A stretch of DNA of 64,000 nt from M2408 sp046303515. GTDB taxonomy: Bacteria > Bacteroidota > Bacteroidia > Flavobacteriales_D > Crocinitomicaceae. Below, in pieces: positions 1 through 8,605 of this stretch. Both the position numbers and the translations under genes were made by a program. Under the pieces are notes generated by a model. The model had not been told where the DNA came from. It made no database searches and saw nothing but the letters and a program-made list of their open reading frames with translations. Each line of letters opens with the position of its first letter. Position 1 is the stretch's first letter. The stretch spans positions 1 through 64,000 of the forward strand of contig JBKCGI010000022.1 of assembly GCA_046303515.1 (NCBI GenBank). The letters are read 5' to 3'.

Positions 1-1961
1 GACCAATTGTATTCGCTTTGTTGCGGATTCGTTTTTGAAATACAGGTGATTTTTTCTGTGTTATTTAATTTTGTGATGTATGATTCTGCATATTCATAAT
101 TCGAGGCTTTTTGAAAGGTAAGTACTTCCGATTTTTTAGCTTTTTGAATTCCAGAAAATGTATGATTTGATTTGATTAATTCAACAATATCAGAATGATC
201 ACCATGGTTGATTAATTTGTAAATTGCCTCTGATTTATCGTTTTCAAAAAAAGCAGTTACATAAGCGTTCTCAAAGTCAAAATACAAAGAATCTCTGTTC
301 CAATAATTGATAGCATATCGCACTTTTTTCTTTTCTGCCTCTGCATCCAAAAACGAACTTAATTTGGCCGTTTTGAAATCAAATTTATACCAATCGTATT
401 TGGATTGAATCAACAAACTTTCTTCACCTTTCATCCAAGCTACGCTTCCGTAAGGTCCAGCTAAAACCGGCATTCCATTTACATCTTCCAACCATTCTGT
501 TTTTATGGAACAGGTGATGCAAGTTGATTTTCCACCTTCAATTTCTTGGAGATATTGCTGTTGTTCTTTTTCATTAAAAAAAGTGAAATATTTACCTGAA
601 GGAGAAAGATCTACACCAAAAGCTGTTCCCTTTATAAGCAGTTTTTTATCACCATTAAAGACATTTACCAAATACACATCACTTTTGTTTGGGTATTCCC
701 AATTGTATTTCGCTTCATACGGACTTTGATTGTAAGCCAACACAAAAGGACTTGGATTTTTTAGATTATGTGAAAGTTCAATAGAATCGTTTTCGATGAT
801 TACAAAAGAATTGTTGTTCAAATCAAAAACACCCAAATGCGTTTGTTTTTCATCACGGGACAATTCAACCAATTGCTGTGGTTGCAAACGGTCATCTTTC
901 CAGTTCCAAACATCTAATTTCGCTTTTTCATTTTCCAATAAACTATCTTTTGGGGCTACTTTTGGTTTGTTGGCAATTCCGAAAAATACTTTCGTTCCGT
1001 CCAAAGAAAAATATGGCGTTAGATTTTGACTAACACTTTTTGTCAAAGCTAATTCTCCTTGTAAAACGTCTACTAAAAGACTTTTTTTGTTTGTGGAAAG
1101 ATCAAACAAATGCATTTGGTAAACTTTGGCATCAGCAACAGTATCTTGAGAAGCCAAGTAAACTAATTTATTTCCGGATTTATCAAAATTCATCACAGGA
1201 ATTGAAATGAATTTATCGTGTAATTCATAATCATTTTTTAAACTCATATCCATCACCCAAATTTGAGATGAATCTGCTTTGTTTTTCTGATGTGTGATGT
1301 AAGCGAGTTTTTCTCCGTTCTCTGAAAAGGTATAATCCGTAACGTTTTTGACATATGTTTTACCAGAAAAATCACTTTTCATGATAGTCAATAAATTTCC
1401 GTCAGATGTTGGTTCTTCAGGAGCATTTTTTTTCTTTTTCTTCTTCTTTTTTTTCTTTTTGGAAAGCGCTTTATCTTCAGGAATTTTATTGTCGTGTGAT
1501 AAATAAGCCAACAAAGCCCCTTCATCCGTCACTGAAAAAGATTTCAGTTTAGGAAATTTCACCAAAGAATCATTTTGTAAATACAAAACACCTAAACTAT
1601 CCTTTGGCCATTTGTCTTTCTTAACTTTTTTCAATTCGCAATTTCTCAAGGTATCAAATCCTGCAGTGATTTTAAAAACCAATGATTTTGAATCAGATGT
1701 AAAACGTGCGCCGCTTGCTCTAAAAATCGAATCTTTTTTGCCTGTTTCGTTGTTTACAACATACAAAAAACCATCTCCACGATGCGGTTTGATGACGTAA
1801 CTCGTGTACATTCCATCGTTGGATAAACGCACGTCAGATTTGGATTTCCAAAAATTGTAAACCGTGTGGTCAATTACTTTTTTAACTTTAACACTATCGT
1901 TCGTATTTTGAGCAAATAGATTCGTTGAAAGCAAAATAATGAAGAGGGCTAATATTCTCAT
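1..1961 (-). CDS. S9-type (prolyl oligopeptidase-like) peptidase, N-terminal part, cut by window edge
   Basis: The gene reads leftwards from an ATG at 1961 and is still open at base 1, so about 653 residues are visible and the C-terminus is missing. It opens with a signal peptide (MRILALFIILLSTNLFAQ), so the product is exported. The rest looks like the beta-propeller half of an S9 peptidase: repeated blocks such as FTSDSKSLVFK, FSENGEKLAYITH and FDKSGNKLVYLASQ are typical of its WD40-like strands. The Ser-Asp-His hydrolase domain expected afterwards would lie outside the window, so the peptidase call is inferred from the propeller. Eleven lysines in a row (residues 168-178) sit in a linker between blades. 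A well-formed promoter lies just upstream. Confidence 0.7.
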   Translation of the reverse strand, partial: MRILALFIILLSTNLFAQNTNDSVKVKKVIDHTVYNFWKSKSDVRLSNDGMYTSYVIKPHRGDGFLYVVNNETGKKDSIFRASGARFTSDSKSLVFKITAGFDTLRNCELKKVKKDKWPKDSLGVLYLQNDSLVKFPKLKSFSVTDEGALLAYLSHDNKIPEDKALSKKKKKKKKKKKNAPEEPTSDGNLLTIMKSDFSGKTYVKNVTDYTFSENGEKLAYITHQKNKADSSQIWVMDMSLKNDYELHDKFISIPVMNFDKSGNKLVYLASQDTVADAKVYQMHLFDLSTNKKSLLVDVLQGELALTKSVSQNLTPYFSLDGTKVFFGIANKPKVAPKDSLLENEKAKLDVWNWKDDRLQPQQLVELSRDEKQTHLGVFDLNNNSFVIIENDSIELSHNLKNPSPFVLAYNQSPYEAKYNWEYPNKSDVYLVNVFNGDKKLLIKGTAFGVDLSPSGKYFTFFNEKEQQQYLQEIEGGKSTCITCSIKTEWLEDVNGMPVLAGPYGSVAWMKGEESLLIQSKYDWYKFDFKTAKLSSFLDAEAEKKKVRYAINYWNRDSLYFDFENAYVTAFFENDKSEAIYKLINHGDHSDIVELIKSNHTFSGIQKAKKSEVLTFQKASNYEYAESYITKLNNTEKITCISKTNPQQSEYNW

Positions 1962-1975
1962 ACTGAAATTTTTCT

Positions 1976-2007
1976 CGAAAATAAGGATAATTAAGTTTTT
2001 GGACAAA
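1976..2007 (-). promoter_or_regulatory. Bacteroidota-type promoter for the S9 peptidase
   Basis: On the minus strand TTTG (2004-2007) is followed after exactly 20 bases by TATTTTCG (1976-1983), one base from the Bacteroidota -7 consensus TAnnTTTG. The predicted start of transcription is about 10 bases before the ATG at 1961. Confidence 0.6.
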
Positions 2008-2072
2008 TCTCTCTGCAGAACTATGGAATTTTATATCGATAAAAAAAGTAACTTTGTTTTTCAATCAAAGAC

Positions 2073-5000
2073 TTGGATAAAAGGGAAACATATCAACTTG
2101 AGGATTTTATTTCGGAATTGAGTGCCTTCTCTTTTTCAGATGTTTTGGTGCATATTGATCAGGAAAGTAGAGCGGTTTTTTGTTTGGAAAACATGTCTGA
2201 GACGGAACTTAAACTCCCCTTTTCCAATCGCTTAAATCAGATTTACAAAATTGCCTTGCAATACAAAAGAACTTCTGATGTGCAATCTTTGTGCGCCGCA
2301 AATGGCATTTTACACTGGAAAGTAAAAGATAAAATCGTTCAAACGCCACTTTTTTTATTGCCTACACATTGCACTTGGAATAAGGTGAAACAAGAATTCA
2401 CCTTGCGTTTTGATGAGCAGGAAACAATCATCAATCCATTTATCCGGCATTATTTAAAAAATGAATTTGGCTTGGTTTTCGATTATCAGCTTGAGGCAAG
2501 TCGTGCGGAAATTCAAACTTTACTGGCAACATTTTTAAAGGAGCAAGGTTTTGAATTTAAGTTCGAAGATTTTTATGCTGTCGGAAATTTTCATTATCAC
2601 CGATACGAAATTATCAAAGACTTAGAGGAAATTCAACAAAGCGGTGAAGCGAATCATTTGGTGCAACATCTTTTGGGTGAATCGCTGAGTTTTCAGTCTG
2701 AAAAATTGAATTTGGTTCCCAATAATTGTTTTGAAACAGACACTGATCAAGAAGAAATTTTTGCTTGTTTCGACAAAGAAGATTGTGTGGTGCAAGGTCC
2801 TCCAGGAACAGGGAAATCACAAGTTTTATCGAATTTAATTGCCAAGTTGTTGGTGAAAGATTCACGTCAATTATTGGTTTCTGAGAAGAAAACTGCCTTG
2901 GAAGTTTTGGAGAAAAAATTACAAGGCAAAAACTTACATCACTTTGTATTTTTGGCGCATGCTCAAAGTAAAGCTTCGGATTTTGTTTTCAAATTGAAAA
3001 ATACCTGGCAATTTTTAGAGCAAGCGGATGCCAAAGTAAAAACTAATTTGCTTTTAAGTGAACAATATTTGCAACAATTGCAATTGAGTTTCGATAAATT
3101 GAATTCGAATTCTTTTTGGGAAGATTATTCCTTGCAGGAAATCCAGAATTTTGTTACTTCCGAAGAATACCAAAACATGCCTTATATTTCTGCTTTACCA
3201 ACTATTTCTGAATGGAAAAAATTGAAAGGCGATGTGGAATATATTTTCCAAAATGTATCAAATACTGCTATTTTAGGTAAAGTCAAACAAGCTGTTGTAG
3301 TTCAAAATAAGGCTTTAGATGAGTTCATAAATGAGTTGAAATCTCAATTTGAAAAACTTCAAAGTATTTTTGAAATCAAAACAAAAAATGAATTAGGTCT
3401 ACTCAATCGAAAGGCAATTCGTTTGCAAGTATTGAGTAACGAACAAGCAAAAAAGTATGCTATTTTGTTAGATTCTGAAACTGCTTTGAAAAAATACACC
3501 AAACTCAAAAAACAATTTGCTGTTTTAAAACAAGAATTTGAACATCAAGAAAAAGAATTGAAAGTTTGGAAAATTCGCCCTACCTTGAGTCAAGTTGAAA
3601 GTTGGAAAACTTTGCTGGAAAGCGGATCTTGGTTCAAAAAACGAAAAGTTAAAAGTGAGATTTTAAATCAAATTACAACAAAACAAATAGATTTAGATAT
3701 TTTGTTAGATTATAGTTTAAAGGCGCTCCAAAGCGAAAAATCCTTTCAACAAGTTCTAGTAAGTTTACAAGATTTTGGTATTGAAAAGCCGGAAATTGAG
3801 ATGAACGTAATCGATTACGTTCTGCGTGAAAAATCCTTAATTTCGGAAGAGGAATGGAAGGAATTGAAACAACTAAAAGATCTCGAGAAAAACAAAATCT
3901 TACAATACGCAAGCCAAATTCATGATTTATTGCGTGAAATAGAAAATTCTTTGAATTGCGAAGAAGATGAAAATCTAGAAATGTTATTGCAACATTTGGC
4001 AAGTCAGTGCAATGAAATTACGGTGCATAAATCTTATTTTGAAAAATTACCAAATTCTTTATATAAAAACTTAGATAAATGTGCTAATATTCAAGGTGTT
4101 AAAGAAATTGTTTTAAAATCCAATTGGGTGAATTTTGCTTCTAACTTTCCTGATTTAGCTCAATTTACTGGTCAAAAATTAAAACAAAATTTACAGCAAA
4201 TTGAAACAGAAGAAATCCTCGAACAAGATTTATTTGCTCAAGAAATTATCGCTCGTCGGAAAATAAAATTTGATTTGTATCACACACTTTTACAAACTCC
4301 TTCAACAAAGTTAAACTCTGAACAAAAAGAACTCAAAAGAGGCTTAAAAACAGGGAAAGCAATTTTGGTCAAAGAGTTTTCAAAAAGCAAACAGCACAAA
4401 AGCATTCGGGAGTTATTGACTCTCGATTCAAAATTATGGATAGATGTTTTGACGCCAATTCACTTAAGTACACCAACACATTTATCTCAAAACATTCCGC
4501 TTGAGAAAGACTTTTTTGAATGTGTGATTTTTGACGAAGCCTCGCAAATTCCATTGCCAAAAGCAATCAGCAGTTTGCAGCGTGCCTCTAGATTATTGAT
4601 TGCTGGAGATTCACAACAGATGGCACCAAGTTCGTTTTTCTCAAGTATGAAATCTGGAGTTGATTTATTGCATCAAGCGACTTATTATCTCACGCAGCGC
4701 AGTTTGAAACACCATTACCGATCGATTCACCCAGAATTGATTTCATTTTCGAATAAGCATTTTTACCAAAACGAATTAATTGTTTATCCTTCTGCAAAAA
4801 ACATAGAAAAAGCTGTACAATGGCACTATGTGAAAGATGGTTTTTTTGATCAACGACAAAACGAACTAGAAGCTAAGGAAATTGCCCAAAAACTGGAGGA
4901 ATTAATTACTACAAACAAAACAATTGGCGTCGCGGCTTTCTCAGAACATCAACTTTCATGCATTTGGAAAAAGATGAACGTAAAGCTTTACGGTCTGCTC

Positions 5001-5459
5001 GAAAATAAAATAAAAAACAACGAACTTTTTTTCAAAGCATTGGAGCAAGTGCAAGGGGAAGAATGTGATATTTTACTTATTTCCTTGGGTTATGGAAAAA
5101 ATAAAGCTGGAGAATTTCACCACCGCTTTGGACCATTGAATCAAAAAAATGGATCGAAGCGATTGAATGTTTTATTTACTAGAGCGAAGGAACAAATTCA
5201 TTTTTTTAGTTCGGTTCAAGCTTCAGATTTTCAAATTTCTAGCAACGAAGCAATAAATTTGTTGCGCCTGTATTTGGCAGAAATTGAATTAGAAAAAACA
5301 AAAAATGAATTCCAATTGCCTTTGAATATTGAAGCAAAAATTGACAAAGAAAATCTACTAATTCCACAAATTTACAAGCAAATTGAAGCTGTAAAAGAAT
5401 TAAAGACTTTTCATCAGGTGATGGGAAAACGTGGTTGGGAAATGGAGTTTGAGGTCTAG
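2073..5459 (+). CDS. Superfamily I DNA/RNA helicase with AAA_11/AAA_12-type domains
   Basis: This is a 1128-residue ATP-dependent helicase. Visible motifs in order are Walker A GPPGTGKS (about residue 242), a long coiled-coil rich insertion (about 300-700), motif II FDEAS (about 819), motif III GDSQQMAPSSFF (about 845), the motif IV/V region HHYRS, and motif VI LNVLFTRAKEQ (about 1032). The layout matches the UvrD/Upf1-like helicases that carry a DUF4011-like N-terminus; the substrate is unknown. The reading frame has only a TTG start at 2073. An ATG at 2023 in another frame would give a natural N-terminus (MEFYIDKKSNFVF, then SIKDLDKRETYQ) if one T were added to the T run at 2057-2061, so the true gene may start at 2023 with an indel. 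It stands alone, next to a toxin-antitoxin pair. Confidence 0.85.
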   Translation: MDKRETYQLEDFISELSAFSFSDVLVHIDQESRAVFCLENMSETELKLPFSNRLNQIYKIALQYKRTSDVQSLCAANGILHWKVKDKIVQTPLFLLPTHCTWNKVKQEFTLRFDEQETIINPFIRHYLKNEFGLVFDYQLEASRAEIQTLLATFLKEQGFEFKFEDFYAVGNFHYHRYEIIKDLEEIQQSGEANHLVQHLLGESLSFQSEKLNLVPNNCFETDTDQEEIFACFDKEDCVVQGPPGTGKSQVLSNLIAKLLVKDSRQLLVSEKKTALEVLEKKLQGKNLHHFVFLAHAQSKASDFVFKLKNTWQFLEQADAKVKTNLLLSEQYLQQLQLSFDKLNSNSFWEDYSLQEIQNFVTSEEYQNMPYISALPTISEWKKLKGDVEYIFQNVSNTAILGKVKQAVVVQNKALDEFINELKSQFEKLQSIFEIKTKNELGLLNRKAIRLQVLSNEQAKKYAILLDSETALKKYTKLKKQFAVLKQEFEHQEKELKVWKIRPTLSQVESWKTLLESGSWFKKRKVKSEILNQITTKQIDLDILLDYSLKALQSEKSFQQVLVSLQDFGIEKPEIEMNVIDYVLREKSLISEEEWKELKQLKDLEKNKILQYASQIHDLLREIENSLNCEEDENLEMLLQHLASQCNEITVHKSYFEKLPNSLYKNLDKCANIQGVKEIVLKSNWVNFASNFPDLAQFTGQKLKQNLQQIETEEILEQDLFAQEIIARRKIKFDLYHTLLQTPSTKLNSEQKELKRGLKTGKAILVKEFSKSKQHKSIRELLTLDSKLWIDVLTPIHLSTPTHLSQNIPLEKDFFECVIFDEASQIPLPKAISSLQRASRLLIAGDSQQMAPSSFFSSMKSGVDLLHQATYYLTQRSLKHHYRSIHPELISFSNKHFYQNELIVYPSAKNIEKAVQWHYVKDGFFDQRQNELEAKEIAQKLEELITTNKTIGVAAFSEHQLSCIWKKMNVKLYGLLENKIKNNELFFKALEQVQGEECDILLISLGYGKNKAGEFHHRFGPLNQKNGSKRLNVLFTRAKEQIHFFSSVQASDFQISSNEAINLLRLYLAEIELEKTKNEFQLPLNIEAKIDKENLLIPQIYKQIEAVKELKTFHQVMGKRGWEMEFEV

Positions 5460-5516
5460 AAATTAGCTCTTCCCTAAAAACAATCAAAATATAATTTTTC
5501 AAAAATTCAACAAAAG

Positions 5517-5547
5517 TTGCACTTTAGTGAAACTAATTGTATATTTG
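5517..5547 (+). promoter_or_regulatory. Promoter of the higBA operon
   Basis: TTG (5517-5519), a 20-base spacer and TATATTTG (5540-5547) give a canonical Bacteroidota promoter. Transcription should begin near 5552, directly at the GTG at 5553, which suggests a leaderless mRNA and argues against the TTG at 5517 as a start codon. Confidence 0.65.
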
Positions 5548-5552
5548 CAGAA

Positions 5553-5903
5553 GTGGAATCAAAAAATAAAATTAGAACGATAATCGCATACAAAAGTTAT
5601 TTTGAAGAATTCTTTACTAAACAGAAAAGTAAAGTTCAGGATAAAATTATCTGGACATTTAATTTGATTGAAGAACTGCCTAGAGTTCCTGAAAGTTATT
5701 TGAAACATATTGAAAACACAAATGGACTTTATGAAATTCGTGTAAAACAGGGAAGCGATATCTTTAGAATATTTTGCTTTTTTGATGAAGGAAAACTTGT
5801 TGTTTTGGCTAATGGCTTCCAAAAGAAAAGTCAGAAAACACCCAAATTAGAAATAGAAAGAGCTGAAAAAATCAAAGAGGAATATCTTTTAGAAAAAATT
5901 TGA
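5553..5903 (+). CDS. higB: HigB-like toxin, RelE/ParE superfamily (Gp49-type)
   Basis: A protein of about 116 residues with the pattern of phage-derived Gp49/HigB toxins: an N-terminal helical part (YFEEFFTKQKSKVQDKI), then GLYEIRVKQGSDIFRIFCFFD and LVVLANGFQKKSQKTP, the beta sheet and basic C-terminal stretch seen in this family. These toxins are ribosome-dependent mRNA endonucleases. The gene precedes its antitoxin, the usual HigBA order. The GTG start at 5553 is chosen because the promoter overlaps any earlier start. Confidence 0.85.
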   Translation: MESKNKIRTIIAYKSYFEEFFTKQKSKVQDKIIWTFNLIEELPRVPESYLKHIENTNGLYEIRVKQGSDIFRIFCFFDEGKLVVLANGFQKKSQKTPKLEIERAEKIKEEYLLEKI

Positions 5904-5926
5904 AAACTCAAATAAAATTAGGAACG

Positions 5927-6232
5927 ATGGAAAAGAAAATAAATAATACGATGACTCTTGAAGAGATAAAAAATAAGTACTATGGAAAAGTTGGAACCAA
6001 GAAACGAGATAAACTTGAAGATGGCTACGAAAACTTTAAGATTGGAGCTTTAATTCACGAAGCTAGACTCGAAAAAGGTATGACACAAGAACAACTTGCT
6101 GAAAAAGTGGGAACAACTAAATCGTACATATCTAAAATTGAAAATAACATCAAAGAAGTTAGACTTTCGACTTTAAAAAAAATTATTGAGCTTGGACTAG
6201 GTGGAAATCTAGAACTTTCAATTAAACTTTAA
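5927..6232 (+). CDS. higA: HigA-like antitoxin, XRE-family HTH regulator
   Basis: The protein (about 101 residues) has a lambda-repressor-type helix-turn-helix in its second half: LIHEARLEKGMTQEQLAEKV followed by TTKSYISKIENN, ending in GLGGNLELSIKL, the tail common in antitoxins that pair with Gp49-type toxins. It should neutralise HigB and repress the operon promoter. A TTG at 5900 overlaps the higB stop; ATG at 5927 or 5951 is more likely, and the family usually begins close to TLEEIKNKYYG. A 14-bp palindrome (AAACTTTAAAGTTT, 6224-6237) spans the stop codon and may act as a weak bidirectional terminator against the convergent xseB. Confidence 0.87.
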   Translation: MEKKINNTMTLEEIKNKYYGKVGTKKRDKLEDGYENFKIGALIHEARLEKGMTQEQLAEKVGTTKSYISKIENNIKEVRLSTLKKIIELGLGGNLELSIKL

Positions 6233-6237
6233 AGTTT

Positions 6238-6444
6238 TCATTCCTCCCCCAACTCTTTTAAAATCTCATTGACATCTTCTTCGGTAGAAGTGAGTTTTTG
6301 CTTACAAATTTTGATTAATTCTGCTGCACGTTTCACCTTAATGGAAAGTTCATCCACGGAGATTTCTCCATTTTCGATATCTTGCACCAAATCTTGTAGC
6401 TCGTCGTAAGCTTCTTGGTAGGTAATTTCTTTTTCTTTAGCCAT
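6238..6444 (-). CDS. xseB: Exodeoxyribonuclease VII small subunit
   Basis: A 68-residue acidic helical protein with the XseB pattern: YQEAYDELQDLVQDIENGEISVDELSIKVKRA, then a second helix containing KICKQKLTSTEEDV. Several copies wrap the C-terminal helices of XseA in exonuclease VII, which degrades single-stranded DNA from both ends. Its start overlaps the end of xseA by 8 bases, so the two are translationally coupled. Confidence 0.95.
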   Translation of the reverse strand: MAKEKEITYQEAYDELQDLVQDIENGEISVDELSIKVKRAAELIKICKQKLTSTEEDVNEILKELGEE

Positions 6445-7888
6445 TTTGGGTAATTTTTAATACTTTACTTGTTATTTTCGAATCAAAATTAATGATTTCT
6501 ATTTCTTCGTCAACTTGAATGTTTTGACTGTTTACCAAACGTTTTTCTTTGTTCAAAACCATCGAATAACCACGTTTCAACACATTTTGAGGATCAACCA
6601 ATTGTAAATTTTTCTCAATTTGCTGGAGTTCCTCGTTTTGTTTGATGAATAATTTGGGAACATGTTGCAAAATATAAAGCGAATTATCACTGATCAAGTT
6701 CTGTTTTTGTTGTATCTGCAAACCTAAATACTTTCTCAAATTTGCTTGAGACATTTTGAGTTTTTCCAATTGATTGTAGGTTGAAAATTTAGTGCGCGTT
6801 TGCAGAAAAACTTGAATTTGTTTCAATTGTGCTTCTTTGAAATTAATGAAAGAAATTGTTTTCTGTACAATTTGTTGCTTCAAACTTGCTAAGTTGTGTT
6901 TATTTTCTTGCAGCAACTGAGTGGAAGCGTATTTGAACTGCTTAATCTCTTGCCTCAGTTCATTTTTTTGTTGCAAAACCAATTTCTGCGTTTCACCTTT
7001 CAAGCGCTTACTAAAGTCTTTTATTTCCAAATCAAATTCACGAAAAATGCTGATTAAAAAATCCGCCAAGTCAGAAGGTGTAATGGCATTTTTATAGGCA
7101 ATCATTTCAGAAACAGTTATGTTTGTCGAGTGACCAATTCCCGTCAAAATTGGCAAAGGAAAAGTGGCAATTGCTTTGGATAATTCGTAATTATTGTAAC
7201 ACGACAAACCAATTTCTCCTCCACCACCTCGGATAATTAATACAGCGTCAAAATGTTGTTTTAACTTTTGAATGGCTTCCAATTGTGAAATGATGGATGG
7301 AATTGCAGCATCTCCATTCAATTGTGCTGTAAATAGTTTGTAAACGAATTTATATTTCCAAGGATTGTTATGAATCAAGGTACAAAAATCTTTAAATCCT
7401 TTACTTGATTCAACTGAAATAATCGCCAGACGTTTTGGAAGCAATGGGAATTCCAACAATTGGTTTTTGTTTAAAATCCCTTCTTGATTGAGTTTTTTAA
7501 GTGTTTCTTCGCGTTCCTTTTGTAATTCTCCCAAAGAATAAGTCGGGTCGATATCCAAGATATCCAAACTCATTCCGTACAAAGGATGAAATGAAATCTT
7601 CACTAAAAGCAACAAATTCATTCCATCTCGCAAAGGCTCTTTGACGACTTCAGCGAAATTTTTTGAAATACGGAGGTAATTGGCATTCCAAATATTTGCG
7701 CGCATTTCACACACAATTTTTCCGTCTTCTTTGTGCACCAATTCAGGAAAACAATGTCCTTTTTGCGTATAATTCAACTTAAACATTTCAGCCTGAACCC
7801 AATAGTTTTGCTGATAGCGTTCAGCAATAACTTTTTGAATCGAAGAGGCGACTTGTTTTAAGGTGAAAATTTGTTTTTCCGCAGACAT
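6437..7888 (-). CDS. xseA: Exodeoxyribonuclease VII large subunit
   Basis: A 483-residue protein with an N-terminal OB fold (about 1-110), the catalytic Exonuc_VII_L domain and a long coiled-coil C-terminus. Family landmarks are visible: PKRLAIISVESSKGFKDF, VLIIRGGGGEIGLSCYN, and PILTGIGHSTN, where most relatives have GIGHExD. The C-terminal LKRGYSMVLN is the usual repeat-like end of XseA. It forms the active nuclease with XseB, encoded immediately downstream with an 8-base overlap. A promoter with a 20-base spacer lies just upstream. Confidence 0.96.
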   Translation of the reverse strand: MSAEKQIFTLKQVASSIQKVIAERYQQNYWVQAEMFKLNYTQKGHCFPELVHKEDGKIVCEMRANIWNANYLRISKNFAEVVKEPLRDGMNLLLLVKISFHPLYGMSLDILDIDPTYSLGELQKEREETLKKLNQEGILNKNQLLEFPLLPKRLAIISVESSKGFKDFCTLIHNNPWKYKFVYKLFTAQLNGDAAIPSIISQLEAIQKLKQHFDAVLIIRGGGGEIGLSCYNNYELSKAIATFPLPILTGIGHSTNITVSEMIAYKNAITPSDLADFLISIFREFDLEIKDFSKRLKGETQKLVLQQKNELRQEIKQFKYASTQLLQENKHNLASLKQQIVQKTISFINFKEAQLKQIQVFLQTRTKFSTYNQLEKLKMSQANLRKYLGLQIQQKQNLISDNSLYILQHVPKLFIKQNEELQQIEKNLQLVDPQNVLKRGYSMVLNKEKRLVNSQNIQVDEEIEIINFDSKITSKVLKITQNG

Positions 7889-7892
7889 AAGC

Positions 7893-7925
7893 TAAAATTA
7901 GCTATAAATTTTCTTTCCACCAAAA
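7893..7925 (-). promoter_or_regulatory. Promoter of xseAB
   Basis: On the minus strand TTTTG (7921-7925), a 20-base spacer and TAATTTTA (7893-7900) match the Bacteroidota promoter form with one mismatch in the -7 box. The -7 box lies within 5 bases of the xseA ATG, so the transcript would be nearly or fully leaderless. Confidence 0.5.
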
Positions 7926-7979
7926 GTTATTTTTGAGAAAAAAAGTAAAATTCCTTAAACTAAAACCTGTATAATAAAG

Positions 7980-8513
7980 TTATACTTTCAATCCTTTTAC
8001 AACTCTATCTTTACGTTTGATTTTTTTCAATTTCTTGATTACCACTTGTAAATAAGCCGAACCAGAATCTGTAGTTGCATAATAAGTTAAATTACCATAG
8101 TTGATTTCACCACCTTTATTTGCGTCCCAAGAGTTCGCTAATAAATAATAACGACCATTCGTTTGACCTTTACGAATTGCAAAACGTAGATATTTATTTT
8201 GACCTAGTTCAAAACGAACATTAATGTCACCATTCGCCTCGATACTTTCATAAATACATTTGGTATTCACCGGAATAATCAATCTGTTTTCAACGCTACT
8301 TTCATTAGAAACTAATGTTCCATTATCCGTTGTACCTTGGTTTTCCATCGAATTTTTACGTTGCAAAATGATGGTTGCAGAAGTAAAAAACTGAACTTTC
8401 TTTAAATTTTCTTCGGAAAGATTGTATTGCTCTTTAACTTTATCAGTATATGGTACTTTCATTCCACAACTAGCAACAAAAAGTAATAATCCAATAAACG
8501 CTATAAATTTCAT
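7980..8513 (-). CDS. Small lipoprotein of unknown function
   Basis: The protein has 177 residues. A lipoprotein signal with lipobox FVASC (Cys16) shows that it is exported and lipidated. The mature part is predicted to be mostly beta strand and ends in a very basic tail (VIKKLKKIKRKDRVVKGLKV). The section GDINVRFELGQNKYLRFAIRKG, followed by YYLLANSWDANKGGEINYGNLTYYA, is reminiscent of a beta-sandwich, but I recognise no family. It is a single gene with its own promoter (TATTTTTG, 8531-8538). Confidence 0.75.
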   Translation of the reverse strand: MKFIAFIGLLLFVASCGMKVPYTDKVKEQYNLSEENLKKVQFFTSATIILQRKNSMENQGTTDNGTLVSNESSVENRLIIPVNTKCIYESIEANGDINVRFELGQNKYLRFAIRKGQTNGRYYLLANSWDANKGGEINYGNLTYYATTDSGSAYLQVVIKKLKKIKRKDRVVKGLKV

Positions 8514-8530
8514 AAAATAATATTTTGATA

Positions 8531-8538
8531 CAAAAATA
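8531..8538 (-). promoter_or_regulatory. -7 promoter element of the lipoprotein gene
   Basis: On the minus strand TATTTTTG is an exact match to TAnnTTTG, 18 bases before the ATG. A TTTG stands about 14 bases further upstream, closer than usual, so the -33 element is uncertain. Confidence 0.5.
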
Positions 8539-8581
8539 GAATTTTAAAGTAACAAATTTTATACCAAAGCAAAAAATAAAG

Positions 8582-8589
8582 TAATTTTG
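8582..8589 (+). promoter_or_regulatory. -7 promoter element of the MBL-fold hydrolase gene
   Basis: TAATTTTG followed by C matches TAnnTTTG exactly and lies 16 bases before the ATG at 8606. No clear -33 TTTG is seen. Confidence 0.45.
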
Positions 8590-8605
8590 CTCTAAATTCC
8601 TCAAA

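Noticed and set aside
4369..4566. Minus-strand and out-of-frame ORFs lying wholly inside large genes, such as this one in the helicase
   Set aside because: They have no recognisable motifs, promoters or signal peptides and lie opposite conserved coding sequence.
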